Notes under the pieces: model-generated
What the model saw: the letters and a program-made list of their open reading frames with translations, nothing else
Told to the model about the DNA's origin: nothing
The model's database searches: none
Source of the DNA: G965115915 sp965115915
GTDB lineage: Bacteria; Pseudomonadota; Gammaproteobacteria; Eutrophobiales; Eutrophobiaceae
DNA: 64,000 bases
Assembly (NCBI GenBank): GCA_965115915.1
Contig: OZ220483.1
Coordinates: 248,001 to 312,000, forward strand
Direction: 5' to 3'
In this document: positions 17,695 to 26,445 of the stretch, piece by piece
How the letters are laid out: every line of letters begins with the position of its first letter
Position numbering within the stretch: the stretch's first letter is position 1
Position numbers and translations under genes: made by a program

Positions 17695-17982
17695 CGGTTA
17701 AGCGCGGCATCTGTAACAGCGCAAAACGGTCAAGTTCCACAAACCGTTGCAATACTAGTCGGGCATAGCCAGCAGTCCCCTGGTTGCTGCGTGGTTGTCA
17801 TTTGTCGGTACTTCTGGGATAGTACGGATACCATGCTGCCTGTGGCCTTAGAGGCTGCGGCAATCTTGAAGCCAGGGACGCCGAATGAGGAAAGGACACC
17901 CCAGTCAATACGCCATTTCCCGTCATGTGTTGACGGCGGTTCCCGTGGACTTTTCCCGCACAGTCGGGAGGCATCGCCGGCC
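17695..17982. other. intergenic stretch before comM
   Basis: About 290 bases between the HEPN gene and comM. The comM frame stays open back to 17791, but that part has no family resemblance and comM's conserved start is at 17983. I see no RNA, repeat or clear promoter. Confidence 0.4.
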
Positions 17983-19503
17983 ATGAGTCTGGCGGTGGTG
18001 CATAGCCGTGCCCTCAGTGGTGTACGGGCATTGTCGGTCCGCGTGGAGGTGTTTGTGGCACCAGGCACGCCCCGTGTCAGCATTGTCGGCCTGCCTGAGA
18101 CCGCGGTCAAAGAGAGCCGTGACCGGGTCAGGGCGGCGCTGTCCAGCAACCGCTTTCATTTCCCCAGTGCCGCGGTCACCATCAATCTTGCGCCGGCGGA
18201 TATGCCGAAGGACGGTGGCCGTTACGATCTACCCATTGCGCTGGGTATACTCATTGCCTCCGGCCAACTGGAACAGCGCATGCTGGATGACTATGAGGTC
18301 ATCGGCGAACTGTCTCTGACCGGGGAGTTGCGCCCGGTGAATGGGGCGTTGCCGGTGTCACTGGCGGTGGCCGGTTCGGGACGCGGGTTGATCCTGCCAC
18401 GGGAGAACGCCGATGAGGCGGCACTGGTGAAGGATGCACGACTGGTTGCCGGCACGCACCTGAATGCGGTCTGTGCCCACCTTGCGGGAGCAACCCCCAT
18501 GCCCGTCTACAGCACCCAGGTGGCACGGGGCGCAACGGGGCGTCAGCAGGTGCCGGACCTGGCGGATGTGCGGGGGCAGGAAAACGCCAAACGTGCGCTG
18601 CTGGTCGCCGCCGCCGGTGGGCACAATATGCTGATGATCGGCCCACCGGGCGCGGGCAAGACCATGCTGGCGGAACGGTTGCCGGGCATACTGCCGACGA
18701 TGAGCGACGCCGAGGCGCTGGAGACCGCGGCGGTGTACTCTGTTTCCAGGCAGCGTTTCGATGTCTCCCGTTGGGGACAGCGCCCGTTTCGTTCCCCGCA
18801 CCATACCGCTTCCAGCATCGCGTTGGTTGGCGGTGGCGGCAGGCCACGCCCCGGAGAGATCTCATTGGCGCATCAGGGCGTGTTGTTCCTGGACGAGTTG
18901 CCGGAATACGACCGCCGGGTGCTGGAGGTGCTGCGCGAGCCAATGGAATCCGGGCGCATCATCATCTCCCGCGCCGCACAGCAGGCCGAGTATCCGGCCC
19001 GGTTTCAGCTCATCGCGGCCATGAACCCCTGTCCCTGTGGCTATGCCGGAGACCCCGGCCGGCATTGCACTTGCAGCGTAGAGCAGGTGCAGCGCTACCG
19101 GCGTAAAATTTCCGGTCCGATCCTGGATCGCATCGATATCATTATCGAGGTGCCGAACATCGCCGCCGTTGTGCTGTCGCAGGTGGAGTCGCCGCGGCAG
19201 ATGGAAAGTCCGGGGCTGCGTGAGCGGGTGGAATCCGCGGCGGCCAGGCAGTATGCGCGCCGGGGCCGACTGAACAGTCTGCTGGACGGCCAGTTGCTGC
19301 AGCAGGATTGCCGTCCGGACGGGCAATCCATGCGGTTGCTGTCCCAGGCGGTGGAGAAGATGCGTCTGAGTGCACGCTCCGTGCATCGGATAATGAAGGT
19401 GGCCCGCACCATCGCGGACCTGGATGCCAGTCCCGCTGTTGCCGAGGCGCACCTCGCCGAGGCGATCTGCTATCGCCGGTTCCTTTGTGATCCGTTCGGT
19501 TGA
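17983..19503 (+). CDS. comM: YifB family Mg chelatase-like AAA ATPase, ComM
   Basis: Hexameric DNA helicase that promotes branch migration when natural transformation integrates foreign DNA. 506 residues, exactly the usual length when started at the ATG at 17983 (MSLAVVHSRALSGV), which follows a CGGGAGG ribosome site. Features: N-terminal fold with GLPETAVKESRDRVRAAL, P-loop GPPGAGKT at residues 220-227, Walker B GVLFLDELPE, the sensor region and a zinc-binding cysteine set MNPCPCGY...CTCS. It implies potential for DNA uptake. It is the last core gene before the accessory zone. Confidence 0.95.
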   Translation: MSLAVVHSRALSGVRALSVRVEVFVAPGTPRVSIVGLPETAVKESRDRVRAALSSNRFHFPSAAVTINLAPADMPKDGGRYDLPIALGILIASGQLEQRMLDDYEVIGELSLTGELRPVNGALPVSLAVAGSGRGLILPRENADEAALVKDARLVAGTHLNAVCAHLAGATPMPVYSTQVARGATGRQQVPDLADVRGQENAKRALLVAAAGGHNMLMIGPPGAGKTMLAERLPGILPTMSDAEALETAAVYSVSRQRFDVSRWGQRPFRSPHHTASSIALVGGGGRPRPGEISLAHQGVLFLDELPEYDRRVLEVLREPMESGRIIISRAAQQAEYPARFQLIAAMNPCPCGYAGDPGRHCTCSVEQVQRYRRKISGPILDRIDIIIEVPNIAAVVLSQVESPRQMESPGLRERVESAAARQYARRGRLNSLLDGQLLQQDCRPDGQSMRLLSQAVEKMRLSARSVHRIMKVARTIADLDASPAVAEAHLAEAICYRRFLCDPFG

Positions 19504-19906
19504 CCATGCCACGCATGCCACGAACCGCTTTCTGCCCCGGCGGGTCTTTGCGTATAATCCTGCGTAATGTCGTCCGGAGACGGAACATCGTTGCTGATCG
19601 CCAGGGCGGAAAACGCGATCAGGTAAATGGCGATGGGCTATGCCCGAAGACTGAAGAACACCATGGTGGAACGTGTCAGGGAAGTGGATACGGGATTGCC
19701 GTATGGTTAATCACCAGGCTCACGGCATCTCACTTAAACGCTTTCGTGTAATGTCTTCGCTCTGTCATCTCGATACTCCAGTTTTCAGAAATTATCCCTT
19801 AACTGGGTTGTCCAAATCTACCGGACCACGTCAAGTGCCAAAAATACTTCAGGGAGATACCACAAAATCACCCTGAAAGAGTCATATTGGACTGAGCCAC
19901 TAAATA
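19504..19906. other. gene-poor junction after comM
   Basis: About 400 bases with no supported gene. A 27-codon frame at 19627-19710 (starting MAMGYARRLKNTMVERVR) has no recognised relative. Composition becomes AT-richer across this stretch, so it may be the left edge of the accessory zone. I found no insertion-sequence end or integrase remnant. Confidence 0.4.
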
Positions 19907-19976
19907 TGACGGATAATAGACTTAGCCTGAGCGAATTTGAGTACTACCGGGATGCTATTCTCGAAACGTCTGTCAA

Positions 19977-20291
19977 ATGCTTTCGAAGAAGGATGAGATG
20001 AAGGTCGTCTCCCACTACGTTGCCAAAGGTAAGATCCAGGCACAAGCTGAAGAATTGGCTACCAATGAAGACAAATACATTAACACCTTCTTCGTGCCGG
20101 AACGCGAACGATGGGACTACTCGAAGCACCTGAAGCACAACATTGGGGTCGAGTTGAACAAGGTCACCGAAGTATCCAGGGGTAAAACCTTGCCCTGAAA
20201 GGGGTGCTGGTTTCCATTCAGCAAGCTGCGAGCCCTCGAGAAGAGCCTGATGCAGGATTTGCTCACTGTTAAGCTCAGAGTGAAAGTATAG
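19977..20291 (+). pseudogene. type I restriction relic: hsdM 5' piece joined to hsdS 3' end
   Basis: From 19977 the frame gives ELATNEDKYINTFFVPERER, then WDY..., NIGVELNKV; after a frame change NLALKGVLVSI follows (20167-20199). This matches the N-terminal helical domain of HsdM methylases (…F.VP.EARW.YL….IG.ALD.A…NP.L.GVL). Almost immediately, at 20215-20291, FSKLRALEKSLMQDLLTVK then LRVKV-stop matches the extreme C-terminus of HsdS specificity subunits. So the catalytic body of HsdM and nearly all of HsdS have been deleted, leaving a scar with frameshifts. The short frame at 19907 may be part of the same wreck. Confidence 0.72.
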
Positions 20292-20295
20292 ATAC

Positions 20296-21465
20296 ATGTC
20301 CAGCAGAGAAGTGATTACCTGCCTGAATCCGGAGCGTATCCAGTGGTGTTGCGATCAGGTGCACATAGACCTGAGGAGGCTTTCGGATGCAACAAAGATC
20401 CCAGAAGAAAAACTGGGGCGGGCGACTCTGACTGAAAACCAACTGAGAAAAGTGGCGGAGTATTTCGGGCACAGTATATTCTTTTTTGCTGAAGCAGGGT
20501 CGCCTGACAAGAATGTAATACACTCGGCACAATTTCGCTCGCTTGGGAAGCAGGTCGATCTAAATCAAAATCTGTACAAAATTATAAGAAGGGTAGAACA
20601 ACACCGCGATCTTTTTATCGATCTGCTGGAGGATGCTGGGGAAGCACCAGTCTTTCAGCCGCCCGACTTTTCGGGCAGCACGGCTGGTATGGCAGACAGC
20701 GTAAGGCAGTGGTTACAAATGGATCCAAAGTGTGTAAAAGACGCTAAAGACAAGTACAGATACTATCGAAGGCTTATCCAGGACAAAGGCATTTTTGTGC
20801 TGCAAAGCTTGAACTATAAAGGCATGTGGAAGGTTAGAAATCCTGAGAAAATGCTTGGCTTTTCGATAAACCATCAAAAATTGCCCACCATCTTTATAAC
20901 CAAGACCTCTAGTTCCAGGCAGACCTTCACGCTGTTTCATGAACTGGGTCATTTGCTATTGCATGGAGGCAGCTTTCTGGATGAGTCTGCCAATTTTCGT
21001 AGCAATGCAAGTTCAGAAAAAGAGGTTGAGGCCAACGATTTTGCCCGCCAATGTTTGCTGCCTGACGACATTCTGGAAGAACTCGAGGTACCAGCAGATC
21101 ACTGCAAATATCATGAATTTTTTAGAGATATAAGCGATGAACTTGGCATCAGCGTAGAGGTTATTCTTGTTGCACTCCTGAAGACATGTCGGATCAAGCA
21201 ATCAGCCTACAAGGCTTACAAGAAACTGCAAGAGGAAAACTACGAAAAAAGTAAAAAAGGTGAAAAGCAAGATTCTTTGCAAAAGGTACCGCGTGCATGG
21301 CGGCATAGGGAGCCATTGCATATATTTGGCCCCCGCTATGTTGATACAGTACTTGGCGCCATGCAACAGGGAGAACTGACACTGCACAAAGCCAGCAGAT
21401 GTCTGGACGGCATAAAAGCCACAGATATTAAAAAACTGTTGGACCAAAATCTCAATGATGGCTAA
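20296..21465 (+). CDS. XRE-ImmA/IrrE metallopeptidase
   Basis: 389 residues. The N-terminal ~65 residues form a helix-turn-helix of the XRE type (RIQWCCDQVHIDLRRLSDAT onward), and the peptidase domain carries the zinc motif HELGH at residues 215-219 with a downstream glutamate in EKEVEANDFARQCLLP. Such ImmA/IrrE proteins cleave or regulate repressors or partner toxins. It starts 4 bases after the hsdS relic stop, and overlaps the next (DUF4411) gene; in intact type I restriction loci this pair often sits between hsdS and hsdR. It looks full length. Confidence 0.88.
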   Translation: MSSREVITCLNPERIQWCCDQVHIDLRRLSDATKIPEEKLGRATLTENQLRKVAEYFGHSIFFFAEAGSPDKNVIHSAQFRSLGKQVDLNQNLYKIIRRVEQHRDLFIDLLEDAGEAPVFQPPDFSGSTAGMADSVRQWLQMDPKCVKDAKDKYRYYRRLIQDKGIFVLQSLNYKGMWKVRNPEKMLGFSINHQKLPTIFITKTSSSRQTFTLFHELGHLLLHGGSFLDESANFRSNASSEKEVEANDFARQCLLPDDILEELEVPADHCKYHEFFRDISDELGISVEVILVALLKTCRIKQSAYKAYKKLQEENYEKSKKGEKQDSLQKVPRAWRHREPLHIFGPRYVDTVLGAMQQGELTLHKASRCLDGIKATDIKKLLDQNLNDG

Positions 21466-21950
21466 TTATCTGATGGATGCGTCTAGCATCCTTTATGCCT
21501 GGGACAATTATCCAAAGAAACAGTTTCCGAGTGTGTGGGAATGGTTAGCTGAACAAATAGGGTTGGAAAGTATACAGAGTATCAAGATTATGTTGGGTGA
21601 GGTAGAGCATAAAAACAAAGATTGCTTTCAGTGGTGGTTGAAAAAAGCCAAGTTACATACAGTTAGTAGAGGTTTCAATGGAAGAAAGGTTGAGAAAGGG
21701 GAATAGCATCAAGGAACAGATTGGGTTTCAAGGCGATATCATTGGTAACGGTAAGGGTATTGATGAGAATGATCTGGAGTTGATTGCTGTAGCGTCCCTG
21801 TGCAGCCTGATAGTAGTCACCGAAGAAAAGGTTCAGACAGAAGTTCCAAAAAAACCGAATAATTATAGAATACCGCTGGTATGCAAAAGAGTTGATGTAA
21901 AAGCCATTCGCTTTATTGACCTGATAACAGACAGCGGGAAAATATTCTAA
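21455..21950 (+). pseudogene. DUF4411 (PIN-like) protein, frameshifted
   Basis: Partner gene of the ImmA protein. The first frame (21455-21706) starts MANYLMDASSILYAWDNYP and reads well to WWLKK near 21646; the second frame then continues with PSYIQLVEVSMEERL to LIVVTEEK and DLITDSGKIF at 21950. Together they make a ~165-residue DUF4411 protein, a PIN-like fold proposed to be a toxin RNase. The break falls at a run of six A bases (21641-21646); one A fewer would restore one frame. It could be a true inactivation, phase variation, programmed shifting or a sequencing error. Confidence 0.7.
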
Positions 21951-22138
21951 TATGCATGGTGTCGAATCGACAGGGTTGAACACTCTGCACTGGAATTTTA
22001 CAGTCTTTGTGGAAGTCTTATTTTGGATCCGAGAAACTGTCATTTGGCGAATCGTATGAACGCAGTTTTTTCGCCGAAAGCATAAAATATCAATCCTTGA
22101 ATTTCCGCAGAGAATCAGCGCAAGGATGCCGGGTAATT
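21951..22138. other. spacer between convergent genes
   Basis: No gene or clear element seen between the DUF4411 gene and the convergent sulfotransferase gene. Confidence 0.35.
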
Positions 22139-22909
22139 TCAATGCCCCCAACTGTGCAGGATGGCATTGCGACGCGCCTGGGCTTGTGCATACAGCGCCA
22201 TGTCCTTTGCATGCCAGGCTTCTATACGTTTTTGCAGACCCGGTTCCAACGGGTATCCCTCACCCCTGTCGGCGAGGGGGGGCATATCGGGATGGGCGTT
22301 TTTATTTTCCCCATAGGTGCATTCGGGGGGTTCCTTTCCCAATATGTAACGGCTGAAAAGATTCAGGTCCGCATCAAAGTGTTCGCTAAGACCGATAAAA
22401 TCAAACCACTCGATGCGGATTTTCCACAAAAAAATGCTGTAGATATTTCGATACTCTTTCCCCAAACAGAATCTCTCCAGGCTCCAGTCTTCATCTACCA
22501 CTCGGCGACCGGGATGCCGCCGTGGTAAGCGAAGCCTAACGGACTTTTCAGAGAAATTGCGCTTGGTATAGTAATAATGAGAGACCATCTGCTGCACAGG
22601 ATGCCTGAACCAGGTGACAAAGCATATTTTCTGCTGCCTCTCGAAGAGGTGCTGTGTTTCTATCCAGGGGACATATTGGACGGGATAAAAATGACCGTGA
22701 ATACAGCCTATATGATTCACAGGCCCGGTAATCGCATTACAGCAACCCAGGATAATGGCTTTGCCACGTTTCAGAGTGTGAAGATAGAATGGGTATTGTT
22801 CATACTGAAGCATAGTCCGGTCTTCCCCAAAATGCTTAAGCAGAAAAGATCCAAAGGCAGTCCCTGCGGTTTTGGGGAGATGCATCGAGATGATCAGTCG
22901 TTCAGCCAT
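22139..22909 (-). CDS. sulfotransferase family protein
   Basis: 256 residues. The N-terminal LIISMHLPKTAGTAFGSFLL is the phosphosulfate-binding P-loop typical of sulfotransferase family 2 (HIPKTAGTS), and CFVTWFRHPVQQMVSHYYY matches the second PAPS-binding motif (RDP...SHY). It would transfer sulfate from PAPS to a sugar or other acceptor, possibly a cell-surface glycan. There is no signal peptide. It stands alone among defence genes, with no PAPS-synthesis gene nearby. Confidence 0.8.
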   Translation of the reverse strand: MAERLIISMHLPKTAGTAFGSFLLKHFGEDRTMLQYEQYPFYLHTLKRGKAIILGCCNAITGPVNHIGCIHGHFYPVQYVPWIETQHLFERQQKICFVTWFRHPVQQMVSHYYYTKRNFSEKSVRLRLPRRHPGRRVVDEDWSLERFCLGKEYRNIYSIFLWKIRIEWFDFIGLSEHFDADLNLFSRYILGKEPPECTYGENKNAHPDMPPLADRGEGYPLEPGLQKRIEAWHAKDMALYAQAQARRNAILHSWGH

Positions 22910-23053
22910 CGCTTTGAACTACCGTATTCGAGTGTCTGTGTGATTTCAAGGTACCTGTTTGTCTTCCTGTCGGTATACAAGGTGTCCAACGTGCCTTGAT
23001 TTGCTACGTCATGGACCCCCTTGCCACATGGGTAGTTGGAGATTGCGGCGACA

Positions 23054-23521
23054 TTATAGTCGACCATCGTTGGCGAAGCGTTGAAACTGTTGCATATCGA
23101 ACACCTGCTGTAGCCGGGTGTTCTTGCCTGTTTGTCTGCGTAGCCAGGCCTCGGCTCCCGGGGAATATCCCCCACCATCCATTACCACAAAGGTGTCATA
23201 ACCCGATTGCTCTATGGACAGCACGAGAAATGGCAGTTTTTCCTCGACGCTGCCACTGGCTTGTTGCCACTTGCTTTCAATGACAAGGCAGTGTGGGTAC
23301 TTGTCCGGATGGAACAGTATGAAGTCACACTTGTGCGCTCGGTCATACAGGTCTTTACCAACGGGGTATTCTCTCGCGTAAATCGGTAGTCCCTTCGTCC
23401 TCGTGGCCATGAATGCCACAGCGTCGATACATGTATAGCCTGCGTGGTCGAGCAAGCCGGATATGAACCGCTCCAGGTTCTTGCCGGTCATGTTGGCGCG
23501 CTGTCCCTGCGCTTCAGGCAT
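23054..23521 (-). CDS. PD-(D/E)XK type II restriction endonuclease
   Basis: 155 residues. The nuclease core shows CDFILFHP followed by LVIESKWQQASGSVEEKLPF, the D...ExK pattern with a downstream E-K typical of restriction enzymes. The gene start overlaps the stop of the methylase gene (ATGCCTGA at 23514-23521), so the two are coupled and form a restriction-modification pair. The methylase being first lets protection appear before cutting. Recognition sequence is unknown. A later in-frame ATG at 23491 (MTGKNLERFI) is another possible start. Confidence 0.75.
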   Translation of the reverse strand: MPEAQGQRANMTGKNLERFISGLLDHAGYTCIDAVAFMATRTKGLPIYAREYPVGKDLYDRAHKCDFILFHPDKYPHCLVIESKWQQASGSVEEKLPFLVLSIEQSGYDTFVVMDGGGYSPGAEAWLRRQTGKNTRLQQVFDMQQFQRFANDGRL

Positions 23522-24383
23522 TGGTGATAATGAGTTCCTGCCGTTTTCCCCGGCCATCCGCCTTGCAGTTGATATTGTTGGGGGCCTGCACCGTTTCGAT
23601 CTGCCACCGCGGGTCCCGGTACAGGTCTCGGATGAGCGGAGTGTCCGAACTGGACAGGATCACCGACACGCCAAAATCGGCCCACTGATTGGCACACTCT
23701 GCAAGACGTTGCTGGCCGTTGCCATTGAAGAGAACCCGGGTGTATTGATCGTAGGTGGTGTCGTAGGGGGGGTCGCAATATATCAAGTCGCCCGGCTCGG
23801 GTTTGATGTCTGCAAAATCGTGCGAGTCCAAAGTCACCTGGTCCAGGCTGTTCAGAACCCGGGAAACCGCCCGCAGATTTTTGGCGTTGACTATCGCGGG
23901 GGATCGGTACTTGCCCATGGGCACGTTGAACTCCCCGGCCCGGTTTACTCGATACAGGCCGTTGAAGCAGGTCCTGTTCAGGTAGATGAATCGGGCTGTG
24001 CACTCTATCGGGCATGTTATGTCGTGTGCTTTACGCACCGTGTTATAGTGCTCCACGCCAAGCGTTTCATGCTGCTTTCTGTGGCGTTCCAGCCTCTCGA
24101 TCACCGCCTCGCAGTCCGTCTTGATGGTTTGATACGCCCGTATCAACTCTTCGTTGGCATCGGACAGGCAGGTGCGTGTCAGGCGGTTTGCGATGGCAAA
24201 GAACAGTGCGCCACCGCCCAAAAACGGTTCGTGATACGTCCCGATGTCATTTGGCAGTCGCTGGAGCAGGGCGGGTACCAGGGAGCGTTTCCCGCCGGCC
24301 CACTTTACGAAGGGGGTCGCCTGTGCCCGGCAGGCATGCTCAGGCGTTGTGTCATCAATAACCGCTGCGCTGCTGCTGTGCAT
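23514..24383 (-). CDS. Dam family adenine-N6 DNA methyltransferase
   Basis: 289 residues, D12/alpha-class N6-adenine methylase. Motif X is FVKWAGGKRSL (residues 25-35), the SAM-binding motif I is FLGGGALFF (54-62), and the catalytic motif IV is DPPY at 204-207. It should protect host DNA from the partner nuclease encoded downstream. The sequence does not tell whether it reads GATC like Dam or DpnM. The restriction pair is likely transcribed from the unannotated region right of 24383. Confidence 0.9.
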   Translation of the reverse strand: MHSSSAAVIDDTTPEHACRAQATPFVKWAGGKRSLVPALLQRLPNDIGTYHEPFLGGGALFFAIANRLTRTCLSDANEELIRAYQTIKTDCEAVIERLERHRKQHETLGVEHYNTVRKAHDITCPIECTARFIYLNRTCFNGLYRVNRAGEFNVPMGKYRSPAIVNAKNLRAVSRVLNSLDQVTLDSHDFADIKPEPGDLIYCDPPYDTTYDQYTRVLFNGNGQQRLAECANQWADFGVSVILSSSDTPLIRDLYRDPRWQIETVQAPNNINCKADGRGKRQELIITNA

Positions 24384-25221
24384 GGCTTCTCATCAACCCT
24401 GCATGGCCGGTCGCTGCCCCGTTGATGGCTTCGGCATCCGTTTCAGGCGTTCGGGTGCCGTTCGCCTGTCCGCATGCCAACAGCACGTATCAGGCTTTGG
24501 GGTGGGTCTCCAGAGAGGCGGAGGATGGCCACTGCCAATGTGGTATGTCATTGAGAGTTCAAAAATGTTCGCTGTTGCTGGTATGGTCCTGTGGTCTTGC
24601 GTAGGCATATGCTTATCACCGATGCTGTGCTTGCTGCGCGTGACATTCCCGCATCATGCCGGGAGGCACAATGCGGGTACGCTAAGCCGCGTTTCACGCC
24701 ATCACCGGTGTCTAGTCGCCCGGAGCTTGAGCCCTCCGAGTGTTTTGGTACCAGTACTATATAATCAAATAGATACATCATACCGTGGGTTTGCACCATA
24801 CACAACACAATATATGCGACAGTCCCCAATCGCCGCATGAGTGGCGGTGGAGTGGAAATGGCCCGATCGGCCGCATTTGTACCGTGACACCGGACGACCT
24901 GTCCGCCGGCCTCGGACATGGGGGCGAGGGCGCAATTCGGAACGGGCCGAGCATGGCAGCGGATGCGTTTCGAGATTTTGAGGCGGAAATACCAGCGCCT
25001 GAGCCATGTAACTACACCGGGCCATGGAGAGTGACGTATTGTTCAAATCGGATGCCGGGGGGCGCGGTACCAGTGATGGTGAAGCCGCTTGACCGAGACA
25101 GGTAGCCATAATGTAAGATGTCCGCATAGCGCACACGGCACGGCACACCCATCGGAACAGCACCTTCCAACGCACCCGATCCCGGCGGGCCTGCCCGTGT
25201 GCTTCGGGCATGTATTTCGGC
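24384..25221. other. long gene-poor stretch
   Basis: About 840 bases with no intact gene. It should contain the leftward promoter of the restriction-modification pair and the rightward one of the oxidoreductase gene, though neither is clear. The only recognisable content is the decayed oxidoreductase start at 24932-25012 (separate entry). Open frames here on both strands lack family resemblance. Confidence 0.5.
24932..25012 (+). pseudogene. decayed second copy of the oxidoreductase 5' end
   Basis: Translates as AIRNGPSMAADAFRDFEAEI then PAPEPCN, matching the start of the intact gene 25222-26226 (AIGYNQNGPITAADALIAFE then TETPEPGPRD). The likeness ends abruptly after about 27 codons, so only the 5' end was duplicated, or the rest was deleted. 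Confidence 0.65.
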
Positions 25222-26226
25222 ATGAAGGCAATAGGCTACAACCAGAATGGACCGATCACGGCGGCGGATGCGTTGATCGCGTTTGAGACGGAGACACCGG
25301 AGCCTGGGCCGCGTGACCTCCTGGTTGCGGTCAAGGGGGTTTCGGTCAATCCGGTGGATGTGAAGGTGCGCGCCAAATTCCCGGCAGAGTCGGGCACGAA
25401 GATCCTTGGATATGATGCCGCCGGTGTTGTGAAGGCAACAGGCAGTGAGGTGGTAAACTTCAAGGTCGGCGATGCGGTTTTTTATGCCGGCGATATCACT
25501 CGCCCAGGCACCAACGCCGAGTTCCACGCGGTGGATGAGCGCATTGTGGGAAGCAAACCCAAATCCCTGGGCTTTGCGGAAGCTGCGGGTTTCCCGTTAA
25601 CTTCAATCACGGCATGGGAGCTGCTGTTTGATTCCCTCGGGATAGAAGAAGGTGCGGCCGAGGGAGAATCCATACTGATCATTGGTGGCGCGGGCGGTGT
25701 GGGTTCCATCCTGATCCAGTTGGCTAAAAAGCTTACCGGACTGACGGTGATTGCCACGGCGTCGCGTCCGGAAAGCGTGCAGTGGGCCCAAAAAATGGGC
25801 GCGGATCATGTGGTCAACCACCGTGAATCCCTGCTGGCACAAATCAAGGCATTGCAGCTTGAGCCCCGGTATGTCGCTGCGCTTACAGCCACCGACGAAC
25901 ACTTTCCGGCGATCGTTGCGCTGGTCAGGCCTCGCGGTCATGTGGTGTTTATTGACGACCCCGAGACCCTGGACATCAGGCCCGGCAAACTCAAGTCGCT
26001 GAGCTTCAGTTGGGAGTTCATGTTTGCGCGTCCGATGCATCGGATGCACGACATCGAAAAACAGCATGAACTGCTTAATCGCATATCGGCCATGATCGAT
26101 GACGGCACGCTGATTTCCACGGTGACCAACAACCTGGGCAGGCTCGGTGTGGAGGCACTCAGCGATGCGCACGCGCAACAGGAAAGTGGCCGTGTCATTG
26201 GGAAAAACGTGCTCGAAGGCTTTTAG
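25222..26226 (+). CDS. zinc-type alcohol dehydrogenase / quinone oxidoreductase-like protein
   Basis: 334 residues, MDR superfamily. It shows the GroES-like N-terminal domain (VKGVSVNPVDVKVR, ILGYDAAGVV) and the Rossmann nucleotide-binding segment IIGGAGGVGSILIQLAKKL, used for NADPH. Zinc-ligand cysteines are missing, which fits the quinone-oxidoreductase branch (ZTA1/YhdH-like). Probable role is NADPH-dependent reduction of quinones or reactive enals, in the cytoplasm. I chose the ATG at 25222 (MKAIGYNQNG), the family's normal start, over one four codons upstream; the ribosome site is poor for both. Confidence 0.85.
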   Translation: MKAIGYNQNGPITAADALIAFETETPEPGPRDLLVAVKGVSVNPVDVKVRAKFPAESGTKILGYDAAGVVKATGSEVVNFKVGDAVFYAGDITRPGTNAEFHAVDERIVGSKPKSLGFAEAAGFPLTSITAWELLFDSLGIEEGAAEGESILIIGGAGGVGSILIQLAKKLTGLTVIATASRPESVQWAQKMGADHVVNHRESLLAQIKALQLEPRYVAALTATDEHFPAIVALVRPRGHVVFIDDPETLDIRPGKLKSLSFSWEFMFARPMHRMHDIEKQHELLNRISAMIDDGTLISTVTNNLGRLGVEALSDAHAQQESGRVIGKNVLEGF

Positions 26227-26445
26227 TTCAGCCATAATCACGTGGGGCAAGCCGAGTCGCCGGCTGTCTTGCGGCGGGTGTTGTCGGGAACCGGGGGCGT
26301 CTTCCGGTGCCGGCAATCGTGTTAGCTCCAGGCTTCCCACAGGCCCCGTTCGTGAAAGCTGCTGACGCGGTTGCCGGCTTGCCACCCCCTGCAGGTCTGT
26401 ATGTTGCCAGGACGACGCACGTCTTGCACTGCACAGGGGCGTACA

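Noticed and set aside
23463..24425. A 320-codon rightward open frame opposite the methylase gene
   Set aside because: It is the antisense of the Dam-family gene, whose motifs are clear on the other strand; the product has no family resemblance.
25012..25527. A leftward 171-codon frame across the oxidoreductase start
   Set aside because: It overlaps the intact gene and its relic on the opposite strand and shows no family features.
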